Shown one piece after another: positions 18,579 through 28,805 of a stretch of 64,000 nt of DNA. Numbering within the stretch: position 1 is the first letter of the stretch; every line of letters starts with the position of its first letter. This DNA is from Globisporangium splendens (taxonomy: Eukaryota > Oomycota > Peronosporomycetes > Pythiales > Pythiaceae): the NCBI GenBank assembly GCA_006386115.1, contig VFIW01000150.1, positions 1-64,000 of the forward strand, written 5' to 3'. Under the pieces are notes generated by a model. That model searched no databases. It saw only the letters and a list, made by a program, of their open reading frames with translations, and had not been told where the DNA came from. The translations under genes were made by a program, and so were the position numbers.

Positions 18579-21084
18579 TTGGCGGGGTCACAGCACCTCC
18601 CGTCAGATCTTGCAAGTGCATTGTGGAGTCCATCGACGTGGAATCCGCCAAGGACATCGTGACATCGAAGTGCGAGGGATCTTCAGAGTACCCAGAGGTG
18701 GTATCAGCTGATGGCTCCGATGATGGTTGCTGGTTTGCCGATCCATTATCTCTAGACGCTGAGGGAAATGACTTCGAGCCGGGCTGGCTCGTTCTTGATT
18801 GCTCCTCGTCTTGAGTCTGCGCAGTGGGACTGTGCTCGCGGACGACATGAGCTTTGACAAACTCCCTGAGTTTCGTATAAGCAAGGTCTTGATCTCCTTG
18901 GCTTTCGGTATTCTCAGCGGGAGATGATCCTGAAGCTGCTGTCGTAGAAGCCTTGTTCCCAGCATGCTGATCGCCATCCTTGGGACCCAAATTCTTAGCT
19001 TTGGCTCGCTTCTTGAGTAAATCAAGTTGCCTTTTCGCTCGATTTTTGGCGTTCTTGGCCTCCTGGAGGATCAGAGATGCGGCTGCTGCTTCCTTTGCTG
19101 TCACACGTTGCTGCAAATCAAGCAATTCAATCTGACGTTGGAACTGTCCAGCTTCATGATTCGCAGATGAAGATTCCTCATCACGACCACTGGTGTCTGC
19201 CTCCTTGTGTTCGTCTCGATCGAGAGCAAAACTGTGCGCTTTGGCTGAAACGTCATGGAATTTGCGTTTTGCAGTCGCAGCCGCTGCAGCAGCTGCGGTG
19301 TGCGCGGAAGACGCTTTGGACAGATGCTCCTTAGCAATGTCTAATGTTGCCTGAGCAGCGCTTAAGCGGGCGTCGATAGCAATCTTTTGCTTCGCTTGAG
19401 TGGAGTTTGCTTGTACTCCATCAAGCACAGAATCAGCTGAAGAAAGCTTCCCAGCCAGAATGGCCTCAAGTTCAAGTTCGCGCTTCTTTCGAGCCTGGAG
19501 AGCCTTGCGGTTGCTCTGACCGTTAGAAGCCTTGACACTTGTCTCTGGAGTCCCGGTACCAATGCTACCAGAGCTGGCTACTGTTCCAGGAGATGTGCCG
19601 AAAACAGAAGTCAGCTTCGGAGCAGCCTTTAAGATTCCGCCTTTTGGCGCTCGTCTACCAGCTGATGCCGCGTCAGAAGCTGGATGGGGTTGCCCTTTCG
19701 ACGCCGGTGAACTCTTCACTGGTGTGGTCGCTGAGGTTGAAATCGTGGATTTCATCGCCCCCTTCTGTTTCTTGAGGTTGGCTGGATCGAACCATTCTGC
19801 CTCCGACGGCGTAACCGATTGAGCGTCTGTTGCAGAATTGGCCGCTGCTGCCACTGCTGCAGAGCCGGTGCTGCTACTCGAGTCAGCAGGCTGGAGCATC
19901 TCAGAGAGCAGCGCTTTCTCAGTTGCCTTGGTCTTCAGGTTGGCCATGACTTTGCCCAAACTATTGGAGAGATTGCCAATGTACTTTTGTCGGACTTCAA
20001 GAGACATGTGCTGCAGCTCAAATTTCGACATTTCCTTTGCTTGCTTGATTTCTGGTTCGAAGTCGCGATGAAATTGCATCTGACAATCGCCAGGAGCTCG
20101 AGTACACTTGCTTTTTGGGTGGGAGGGGTCGAAGCACTGAAAGCAAGGGATTCGGCTGTACCGTTGATGATGATGAACGAAGATCGAGAACCCTTTAGCA
20201 GAGATGTGGGTGACATCTTTGAGCTGAGGGGGACATTCCTCGGAATTGAAGATAACAACCCAGAAGTTAGAGTCGTATGCGCCATCCCGTGCTCGCGGCG
20301 CGCGCGCAATGGACACGACTTCACATTCGGTGCTCAATGCTATCAGTTGGCCGACAACGTCATTGCCTAAGCCGGGAGCTACAACACGGACTTGATATTG
20401 TAGTGCATCCGCTTGGTGGGGGATAACATTGTCGATATCGCATCGATCATCTTCTTCCTCGAGCTTGGCGGTGCTCAGGAGAACGAGTTTTTCGTTGCGA
20501 AATTTAATCTCTCGTCTATGCCATTTCGATGCAGTGGACTGGTCCTTGACAATGAAGGTTAAACGCCGAGTCGCCGCAGTGTAGTACAAACGCTTGACAT
20601 TCTGAATCCACTCGCACAGATTCTTATACCCTGCAGAGCCGGCTGGCTCGGATGCAAGTAATTGCATAAGAATTGTCTTTTCCGCGATGTGTTCAGGCAT
20701 CAAGATGCGCGGAGGGACCACAGCAACGACTGTGCCTTCGAGGCAGTCTTCAAAGAATTTGACATAGGCCATGCGTTGGAGGAAAGTGTGGGTACAAGCG
20801 AGGAATGCAGGAGGCGCGTCTAAGACGAGAGCACCCATTATCCAGGCATTCAACGCTTCTTCTTCGGCCGGCACCATCTTCCGTAGGTCATCATCGGGTT
20901 TAGTCTTCCATGGACGTGTAGCGATCTTGGTCAATCGCTGAACCCATGCACGATGACGCGCTTCACGCACCGCGGCATCAGTCCGAGTGTTGTTCTCTGG
21001 GTGAGCAGCATCAGGCTGAGGCGGTGTCTGGCCCATCATGCCTCTTTTTATTTCTTCAACGCGATGGGGACCCAACCAGAACAT
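18538..21084 (-). CDS. LINE-A copy B ORF1: CCHC knuckle, coiled-coil protein
   Basis: The frame has 848 codons. A conserved RNA-binding-like block (RLTFIVKDQSTASKW onward) is followed by the zinc knuckle CFQCFDPSHPKSKC (CX2CX4HX4C). Then come Ser/Thr/Pro-rich linkers and a long Ala/Lys/Glu/Gln-rich probable coiled coil (AQATLDIAKEHLSKAS to RQLDLLKKRAKAKN). Unlike LINE-2 it shows no OTU-like block. The ATG at 21,084 exists only because this copy lost one base near 21,071. Copy A shows the original frame continues upstream through MTEPPPEQPPDGGG, so this is a shifted start. The likely role is coating the element RNA. Confidence 0.8.
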   Translation of the reverse strand: MFWLGPHRVEEIKRGMMGQTPPQPDAAHPENNTRTDAAVREARHRAWVQRLTKIATRPWKTKPDDDLRKMVPAEEEALNAWIMGALVLDAPPAFLACTHTFLQRMAYVKFFEDCLEGTVVAVVPPRILMPEHIAEKTILMQLLASEPAGSAGYKNLCEWIQNVKRLYYTAATRRLTFIVKDQSTASKWHRREIKFRNEKLVLLSTAKLEEEDDRCDIDNVIPHQADALQYQVRVVAPGLGNDVVGQLIALSTECEVVSIARAPRARDGAYDSNFWVVIFNSEECPPQLKDVTHISAKGFSIFVHHHQRYSRIPCFQCFDPSHPKSKCTRAPGDCQMQFHRDFEPEIKQAKEMSKFELQHMSLEVRQKYIGNLSNSLGKVMANLKTKATEKALLSEMLQPADSSSSTGSAAVAAAANSATDAQSVTPSEAEWFDPANLKKQKGAMKSTISTSATTPVKSSPASKGQPHPASDAASAGRRAPKGGILKAAPKLTSVFGTSPGTVASSGSIGTGTPETSVKASNGQSNRKALQARKKRELELEAILAGKLSSADSVLDGVQANSTQAKQKIAIDARLSAAQATLDIAKEHLSKASSAHTAAAAAAATAKRKFHDVSAKAHSFALDRDEHKEADTSGRDEESSSANHEAGQFQRQIELLDLQQRVTAKEAAAASLILQEAKNAKNRAKRQLDLLKKRAKAKNLGPKDGDQHAGNKASTTAASGSSPAENTESQGDQDLAYTKLREFVKAHVVREHSPTAQTQDEEQSRTSQPGSKSFPSASRDNGSANQQPSSEPSADTTSGYSEDPSHFDVTMSLADSTSMDSTMHLQDLTGGAVTPPNGQATLPSASRGD

Positions 21085-21260
21085 GCGGAATTCGTACCGC
21101 CACCATCAGGAGGCTGTTCAGGAGGAGGCTCCGTCATTGGTCGAAACTCCGAAAACAGCTGGTTACTGAAGGATGGGACGCTGGCTCTTGATTGGTTCTT
21201 GCTTGAGTCTTGGGGCTTGGTATTGCGTAATCTGTGGGGTAGACCGCAAATTTCACAATG

Positions 21261-22628
21261 AACATTATCTTCACACTCGGTGGCACAGCGACTTACGGAC
21301 CCATGCGTTCACGAGAACTTGCTGACGACATGGGTGAAGGATGGAAATCAATCATGCAACAGGCGCCCACTCTGCAAACTGACATCGATCAAATCCTTGA
21401 TCCAGGAACAGCTATTCCTCCGTCGGACAGATTAGGCTTCCTGCTCAAACCGATCAATTCGAGTGAGGTTAAACAGGCTGTGAAGAAATGCAAGAGAGGC
21501 AAAGCTCACGGTCCTGACGAACTCGGCAATGACTGGTACAGAGACCATTGTGACGAGATTACCGGGTTATTCGAGCGACTTTTCAACTTGTGGATACCCG
21601 AATGCGTTCTACCAAGTTCGTTCAGTGAAGCACATATCCACTGCATAAAAAAGTCCGTCTCTACTGCGTCGCCGCTGGACTACAGACCAATTGCACTCCT
21701 CAACTCTGATTACAAAATATTCACACGGATATTTGCAACCAGATTACGAACTGTGCTCCCTTGGCTTATCCATCACATGCAAGCTGGTTTCGTTCCAGGG
21801 CGAGCAATCCCGACTACGATCGATGTGTTATTGGCTGCGCAACAGCGGGCCACGAGCGACCCCGCCATGTCCAGAGCGATCGCGTTGCTCCTTGATTTTG
21901 CTAAAGCTTATGATTCACTCGATCGCAGCTTTCTGGCACAAGCGCTCCAGCATCTTGGATTCCCATTGAAGTTCGTACACTTAGTGAAGGTGTTACACTC
22001 TCAAACCACGTACAAGTTCATTGTCAACGGTTTCCTGTCGAGAAAGTACAACGTAACATCCGGAATTCGTCAAGGATATCCGCTGGCCCCTCTTCTCTTC
22101 ATCTTGGCGTTAGAGGTTCTTTATCGGAAAATCGAAGAGAGTGACGAAATACACGGCGTTGAACTCCAGGCAGCAGGATGCGCAACTGAAGTCAGACTTG
22201 GAGGATACGAAGACGACACAACCATTTATCTTAGCGATCCCAAGGATATTAGTGCCGTTTTTGCAATCCTGGACAAATACGGAGCAGCTTCTGGGCTTCG
22301 AGTCAATCGGCACAAATCTGCAGTATTACCGCTGAACGAGGAATATAGCTCCACCGAAGAGTCAGTCAGTGACATTCATGTGCTACAACGCGAGGAACAT
22401 TGCCGCTACCTCGGCATCCAAGTCGGACAAACGCCTTCGAATGCAATTAACTCCAAGTGTCCAAGTGCATCCAAGCCTTACGTGTCAGACTTCGACTTGC
22501 GCGTCTCAAAACTCACTCTGTCGCCCAACGCGCAGCAATTGCCAGTGCCGTCATCATACCCAAAGTGCTTTACGTGGCCAGGCATTCCTGGCCCTCTACG
22601 GCTATTGTCAATCAGCTACACGACCTAG
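21261..22628 (+). pseudogene. LINE-A copy C reverse transcriptase with YEDD in place of YADD
   Basis: The frame carries RT motifs YRPIALLNSDYKIF, LLLDFAKAYDSLDR and GIRQGYPLAPLL, then GGYEDDTTIYL at 22,203-22,232. The Ala before the two catalytic Asp residues has become Glu (codon GAA, 22,209-22,211), and the Cys of RQGCPL has become Tyr. The frame shifts near 22,450 relative to copy B, where aactggtccaag has become aactccaagtgtccaag. These changes indicate a dead polymerase. Confidence 0.85.
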
Positions 22629-25050
22629 TGAAACAATTTGTCTGGGGCTCAAGGAATGGTAAGCCTGCGAAACCGTGGATGAAGGAAGAACAAGCTGAAC
22701 TCAAAAAAATGAATGGAGGCTTGTCAGTACCCAACATCAGAACTGAGCTGATGACGATGAGTGCCACAGCAGTCTCCAAATGGGCAATCACTACCTCTCA
22801 CATCGATCAGGTCATCGGGGAAATCTTGCTGCACAACACAAGGGCTTCTTCGACGTACATCACGCCGCTCGATGCAATTCCAAGGCGGCCACCCCAGCTT
22901 TGTGAAAACATGTGGACAACTGGCGCAGCATTATGTGCGTTGCTCCATTCTCGATCCTATGAGCCCAGAGAACGTGATAATGTACGTTGGTGTTACGAGC
23001 ACTTCAAGTCGACAATTGTGCAGACTCAATGGGACGGCGATGTGTTCCAGATCGACCTCAGCTCTAAAATGTCTGACAGGCTTCCAGGTATCATCGCTGA
23101 AGGACGAAAGCTGCGTGGGACATTCTGTGCAGAATGGTTGCCATACATGACCTCGACTGCAGATGGGTGGCTTCTTGATTCCAACGGCTCCCCTTACAAA
23201 CTTGCTCACACATCATTATCAGTTGGAACAGCACAACTGGGTGACATACTTCGATGGGAGTGGATAAGACCAGGAGTGCTTAACTTCATCCCAACATGTG
23301 GAATCTCCGGATTCTCCCGGCCGTCTATTCGAGCGCTCGAGCGGTTATGTGCTACGTTGGTATCCAACTTCCCACACCTTCTGTATCGACCACAGCAAAC
23401 AAATGTGCTTCGGCTGTACAACGGCAACGTCATTATAACCACGAATGGCATCTGCACACCAGTGAAGCAACTCTGACCCACGTCGACACGACCCTAGTCA
23501 AAGCTACGCATACAGTTCACTCCGCAATGGACTGTGACATCATGGCAACAAGAGACTTGAACGGGCAGAAGGTGTCCGTTCCATGCACATCCACGCTTCA
23601 CAAGAATCGTGCAACTATGGGGTGGCAACGGACGAACAATACGACCAGATCTTTCTATCGGCAACAAGTTGCAGCAACGAGGACACAAATTGGCAAAGAT
23701 ACTCGAGATGCAGCAGTCAACAAAGCTGTCCGTACAGCAGGATCTCTGTGGCGTGGACTGCAATTAATCCAGTGGAGCGAATTACACAACATCCCAGGGA
23801 TTACTGCTTATACAGCCCAGACTCTTCTCCGGCTGAAAGCCAATCGACTCTCCATGTGGAACTAGGAGAAAGCTGATCTATCCTGCTCGAATCCTGAATG
23901 TTCCCAAGTTGTCCAATCTTCTGTTCAACATCTATTCTGGGAGTGTCCGAAAGCCAGACTCGTGTGGAACTACTTTTATGCGCTATGGGCGAAGATCGGA
24001 ATCACTCCTAGTCACGACCCCGCAATCTGGATCTTCAGTCTGGATCTACCAGATACTCCAAGGCATGCATGGACCACGATCAAGAGACACATTATCGGAC
24101 ACAAGTTCTCCAATGAACATCTCCAAGATCATCTCTATTCTGTCGCACACATGCTGTGGCGATATATGAGCGCGTCGCTCATACAAGCCATTTGGTGTGC
24201 GCATCTGCGACGCATGGATTCGGATCCAATCGGATCGACTGCTGAGATGGCGATCATGATGACCAGATTAGAGGCAGGAATGCGAAACCTCACACGACTC
24301 GCTGAAGCGCAAGCTGGAGACTCTGACGGTCACGCGGTTGCAGCAGTTCTCAAGGCATATGTCGACTGCTTTCTCAGCCAAACCGACGCCATCCCCTTGA
24401 CTCCAAATGATATTCGCGGCGTTTACCTGCTGTTTTTCGATGGTGGATCACGCGGCAATCCAGGACCAGGAGGGACTGGATCCATTATCGTGCGTGTCCA
24501 TAAGGACTCGCACACAGCCAGTGTAATCTGGGCCGCCAGCACGGCCAATAGCAGGAAGGACACGACCAACAACCTTGCCGAGTACTGGGGTCTCATACAT
24601 GGACTCCGAGAAGCCCAACGCAGTCACTTCGAACCGTTGTACGTGATTGGAGACAGTGCACTCATTACCTCCCAACAGAGAATGCATCGGTCCCCTCGAC
24701 AGCACCGATTGGCACGTTTATACCAGACAAGTCGACGACTCGCGGATTGCATCGACATCCGAGGATGGAACCATCACTACCGTGCCTTCAACAAGATGGC
24801 GGACTCAGCCGCCAACCTAGCCATGGACACCAGAACCTCAACACAGGTCCACTTCCCAACTCAAAGAGCTGCTTTCAACAATCTCACCCAGGATCTTGAC
24901 AACGACGTCATGCATTGGCTTATGCGAAGTTCGGAAGACCCAAGGCCATTGGACAACACAAGGCAGCCTCACATAGGACCAAGAGAACATGCCATCCTGG
25001 TCAAAGATTATTTAGCATTCAGAAGTGATCTATTGCAATCCGCGCTGTAG
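22457..25050 (+). pseudogene. LINE-A copy C connection region, in-frame TAG and RNase H
   Basis: Two overlapping frames (22,457-23,476 and 23,296-23,865) cover the connection region, with a frameshift near 23,425-23,470. The second frame ends NRLSMWN at TAG 23,863-23,865. The same frame then runs open to 25,050 through CSNPEC...HLFWEC and RNase H (FFDGGSRGNPGPGGTG, NNLAEYWG, GDSALI, KMADSAANLA). The TAG and its GAG follower are the same as in copies B and E. Confidence 0.85.
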
Positions 25051-25157
25051 ACACATTTACACTCCTAGATGGAATTCGTAATGAAGATTAGGTAGGAGAA
25101 TGGATATTGTAGGTCACGAAGATGAACCTAAATATACCTCACCTTATAAAGATAAAG

Positions 25158-26290
25158 ACCCCGCAATCTGGATCTTCAGTCTGGATCTACCAGATACTCC
25201 AAGGCATGCATGGACCACGATCAAGAGACACATTATCGGACACAAGTTCTCCAATCAACATCTCCAAGATCATCTCTATCCCGTCGCACACATGCTGTGG
25301 CAATATATGAGCGCGTCGCTCATACAAGCCATTTGGTGTGCGCATCTGCGACGCATGGATTCGGATCCAATCGAATCGACTGCTGAGATGGCGATCATGA
25401 CGACCAGATTAGAGGCAGGAATGCGAAACCTCACGCGACTCGCTGAAGCTCAAGCTGGAGACTCTGACGGTCACGCGGTTACAGCAGTTCTCAAGGCATA
25501 TGTCGACTGCTTTCTCAGTCAAACCGACGCCATCCCCTTGACTCCAAATGATACTCGCGGCGTTTACCTGTTGTTTTTCGATGGTGGATCACGCGGCAAT
25601 CCAGAACCAGGAGGGACTGGATCCATTATCGTGCGTGTCCATAAGGACTCGCACACAGCCAGTTTAATTTGGGCCGCGAGCATGGCTTATAGCAGGAAGG
25701 ACACGACCAACAACTTTGCCGAGTACTGGGTCTCATACATGGACTCCGAGAAGCCCAACGCAGTCACTTCGAACCGTTGTACGTGATTGGAGACAGTGCA
25801 CTGATTACATCCCAACAGAGAATGCATCGGTCCCCTCGACAGCACCGATTGGCACGTTTATACCTGACAAGTCGACGACTCGCGGATTGCATCGACATCC
25901 GAGGATGGTACCATCACTACCGTGCCCTCAACAAGATGGCGGACTCAGCCGCCAACCTAGCCATGGACACCAGAACCTCAACGCAGGTTCACTTCCCAAC
26001 TCATCGAGCTGCTTTCAACAATCTCACCCAGGATCTTAACGACGTCATGCATCGGCATATGCGAAGTTCGGAAGACCCAAGGTCATTGGAAAACACAAGG
26101 CAGCCTCACATAGGACCAAGAGAACATGCCATCCTGGTCAAAGATTATTTAGCAGTTAGAAGTGATCTAGTGCAATCCGCGCTATAGACACATTTACACT
26201 CCTAGATGAAATTCGCAATGAAGATTAGGTAGGAGAATGGATATTGTAGGTCACGAAGATGAACCTAAATATACCTCACCTTATAAAGAT
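25158..26290 (+). mobile_element. LINE-A copy D, 5'-truncated
   Basis: It starts abruptly at accccgcaatctgg, equivalent to about 24,015 in copy C, directly after the 3' tail of copy C, and ends in ccttataaagat at about 26,290. It holds only the RNase H domain and the 3' untranslated region. One G is missing near 25,729 compared with copy C, which splits the RNase H frame (25,158-25,786 and 25,777-26,187). Its final ~200 bases lie in the left arm of the large inverted repeat. Confidence 0.85.
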
Positions 26291-27173
26291 GAAGTAGCTA
26301 ACGATGGTCATGCAAAGTCGGGATCTTGCCAGAATTCAGACACACGTCGGTCCTCTCCTCACAAAACACGTCGCTAAAGTTGACCGTCTGCGAGCATTGA
26401 ACAACGTCTTTCTGAACCTCGAGAAGCAGCAAAGAACACGTGGAGTCGTGATACCAGTACAGCTTCCGCCATTTTCTGTGCATTTTCTAACAAAATCTAT
26501 CTATTGTTCTGCAGGGAGCCACAAGTGCGTAGTGCGTGTGTTGATACAAGTTAAAGATTTCCATGCGTAACGTTCATCATTAGACGTGCCCACCGCAACC
26601 TTCGAAGATCGAACGGCAACAGCAGTAACGTCTCCAGTTTTGATGCAATTGATCTAGGAGAGATGATCCACATTATGTTGCAGTTTCAGAACACTTGGAC
26701 GCGGTCAATCGCACCAGCAATGCGCGAAACACATCGGCAGCCAGAAGTCTTACAGTGCGATCCAGACATTCGCAACCACGATGGAGCGCTCTTGGTCTTT
26801 TGCCGTTGTTGTGCACTTCTGTTACTCTTACGTGCTCTTGCTTCCGTTCTGTCTGTTACCTGCCTCGTTTCTTCTTTTCCCAAATTTCAGTTTCTCCCGT
26901 GTCCCAAAGTTTCCATTCTTGTTTCAAATGTCAACGCTCGCGTTGCTGTGTTCAGTTTCACTCTTGCAGTGGAGATCGCAGGTGTCTCTGGAGCGTGTCT
27001 GTTGCACCAATTTCGGTAGTCAGTCATTTCCAACTTTCCCGCATCATGCTCACATCAAAGTCGACATGCTACTCAACGACGACCCAGCGCGAATACAACC
27101 AGCAGCAGAATGAGACGGCCACGGAGTGCTGAAGTGGCATTCAACTCGCCAACCGCACAGTAATTGTCAACAC
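26291..27173. other. Arm sequence without a supported gene
   Basis: Only short frames without recognisable domains occur, for example 26,304-26,570 and 26,663-27,019; the latter is hydrophobic in its middle but has low-complexity composition. The segment is copied exactly in the other arm. It may hold the promoter of the pseudogene that begins at 27,174. Confidence 0.5.
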
Positions 27174-28282
27174 GATGGCTTCGAACAGGCACGCCACGTC
27201 GCTTCTTGATCGCTCTCCAGACCAACGCGTGGGTGAGAGCGGCAGCCGCAGTCCGGCTGCTGAACACACACCCAAGTAGTCTGCCAGCTCTGAAGCGTCG
27301 ACCAGTTTTGAAGAACCCGCGCGGCAAATGAGCTTCGCTAGCGGCTCCGAGTCAAACTCGGCGAATGCGAAGAAGCTGTGCATCAGCAAGCGAGGCTCGA
27401 TAGCGCCAAGGTGGACTTCACCCTGCTCACGAACTTGGCGCTAAACAACTCGACGCGGAAGGTGAACCACAAGGCGTTTATGCTTTTCACGATGGACTTT
27501 GACCCGGAGCGTCGGCCGCCTCAAGTGCTCTTGGCAGGAGATATCCCGTGCGGCATCGAAGAAGTCATCAGCGTGTTGAGCTCAACGAGCGACTCGGATC
27601 TGAACCCGACCATGAAAGGTCTCTATCGGAAAGAGTTTATCTACGGATCTGTCGCGCACATGGCGTCGCCCGAACCATTGGTCTCGGAGCCTTCGTACTC
27701 ATCTCACCATCCTGGCAACTACGTCGCAGTCAAAACGGGGACCTTCGTGCGGTCGAGTGTGTTGGGTCGCAATGACGAGTGGTGTTTCATCGAGTCCAAC
27801 GAGCGCTCACCGCACGGGAACAGCTTCCGCATGACTCAGAGTACCATCGATGCACGCCAGATTGGGACAGGAAAGGCGCGGTCCTCGCGCATCGACCAGC
27901 TTTGTGATGTCACCACTGCCTTTCTCGTTGAAAAAGTCCCGAACACTCGAATCGTGAGTTTCTTTTTCTATGGAAAGTTTGATGCCGCGTCCGAAATGGC
28001 AGCAAGGGAAAAGGTGTTGTGCCTTCAAAGGCAACCAAGGCGAGACTTGCCATGCTCGCGAACGGGGTGAGTCGCGTCCCCGAGATCGTTCGCCGACGTC
28101 GACTTGGGTTCCAGAGACTGGCCGATCGCTCGGTCTTCGCAGCAAAGAACCCACGCTGCACTTGCTGCATCAAGAGTTTGCATTTTCTGACGAAGAAGAA
28201 ACGCTGCTACCTGTGTGGGTACGACGACCACTGCTGGACCCGGCAGAAAATGGAGACGTACAACAACAAGCTCGCGTCCATC

Positions 28283-28299
28283 TTGATCTGCACGAGGCG
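28283..28299. repeat. Target-site duplication of LINE-2 in the FYVE pseudogene, left copy
   Basis: The 17 bases ttgatctgcacgaggcg are repeated at 28,656-28,672. They belong to the pseudogene codons for the last finger Cys pair (ICTR). Confidence 0.92.
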
Positions 28300-28655
28300 T
28301 TGGGTTCGCCTCAATACGCCAGACCGAGTTGCAGCCACTAGCAGTTCGGGTAAACCAAATCATCGCCAACTTTGCGTGGATCTCCTGGAATCACACAATA
28401 CGAGAACAAAACAAAATGGCCGATCTTCTCGCCAACGTGGCAATGAACTCCAAGAGTGCGAAGATACTCACCGACGAATCGCGGGGGAACGAACAAATTC
28501 TTATGTCCAAAGTCGCAGCTCTACTCGACAATGATATCGGTGCCACACCGTCAAAACTTAGAAACACCTCACTGTCAGCAGTGTTAATGAGACTCAGGAA
28601 TTCTTAAACTATATGTAGATCATAAGTTAAATAGAATTACCTTCTCTCTCTCTCT
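28300..28655 (+). mobile_element. LINE-2 copy H, 5'-truncated, inside the FYVE pseudogene
   Basis: It matches the complement of about 1,780-2,135, that is, the end of RNase H (QPLAVRVNQIIANFAW to MRLRNS) and the 3' untranslated region ending in (TC)n. It is bounded by a perfect 17-base duplication. It differs from its mirror copy at 37,231-37,586 by one base (28,399). Confidence 0.93.
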
Positions 28656-28805
28656 TTGATCTGCACGAGGCGCCTCGAGTGCGTGGATTCGTGCGAGTAT
28701 GGCGAAATTAGCTCACAGAAATGGCGCATCGTCCGTGCTGAGCCGGACGATGAGGATGAAGAAACTCGCGGCGACGGCGTCGCGAGTGATTCAGACCAAG
28801 GCTAG

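Larger units (their letters stand above)
11876..21260 (-). mobile_element. LINE-A copy B, full-length but decayed
   Basis: The 9.4 kb copy has a 5' end at 21,260 and a 3' end in repeated ataaag units at 11,876-11,900. It is flanked by the 11-base duplication aacattatctt (11,865-11,875 and 21,261-21,271). It was inserted in the opposite orientation into the polymerase gene of copy C. It codes for ORF1 (21,084 down to 17,334, one frameshift) and ORF2 (17,488 down to 11,987, broken by frameshifts near 15,150 and 14,675). The YADD box is intact. Its closest relatives in the window are copies A, C, D and E. Confidence 0.88.
21261..25157 (+). mobile_element. LINE-A copy C, 3' two fifths
   Basis: This is the plus-strand remainder of copy C after insertion of copy B. 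It starts inside the RT N-terminal part and runs through the RT core, connection, RNase H and the 3' untranslated region, ending in cttataaagataaag. It is very similar to copy B throughout, with a few frameshifts. Everything 5' of the 26 bases at 11,850 would lie left of the window, if it still exists. Confidence 0.85.
27174..28805 (+). pseudogene. Broken START/FYVE-like protein gene, left arm
   Basis: This is homologous to the intact gene at 32,649-34,715. Readable parts are the START-like region (27,378-28,000: LLTNLALN, GIEEVISVLSS, LYRKEFIYGSVAHM, NDEWCFIES) and the Cys-rich finger (28,019-28,300). Defects are visible. There is a TAG about 100 bases after the likely ATG at 27,174, a frame change near 27,370, and another near 28,005. 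Two residues are lost in the finger, so FVCDKC has become DDHC. A 5'-truncated LINE-2 lies at 28,300-28,655 with a 17-base target duplication. Past the insertion the frame ends at TAG 28,803-28,805 after an acidic tail. It is a dead gene. Confidence 0.85.
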
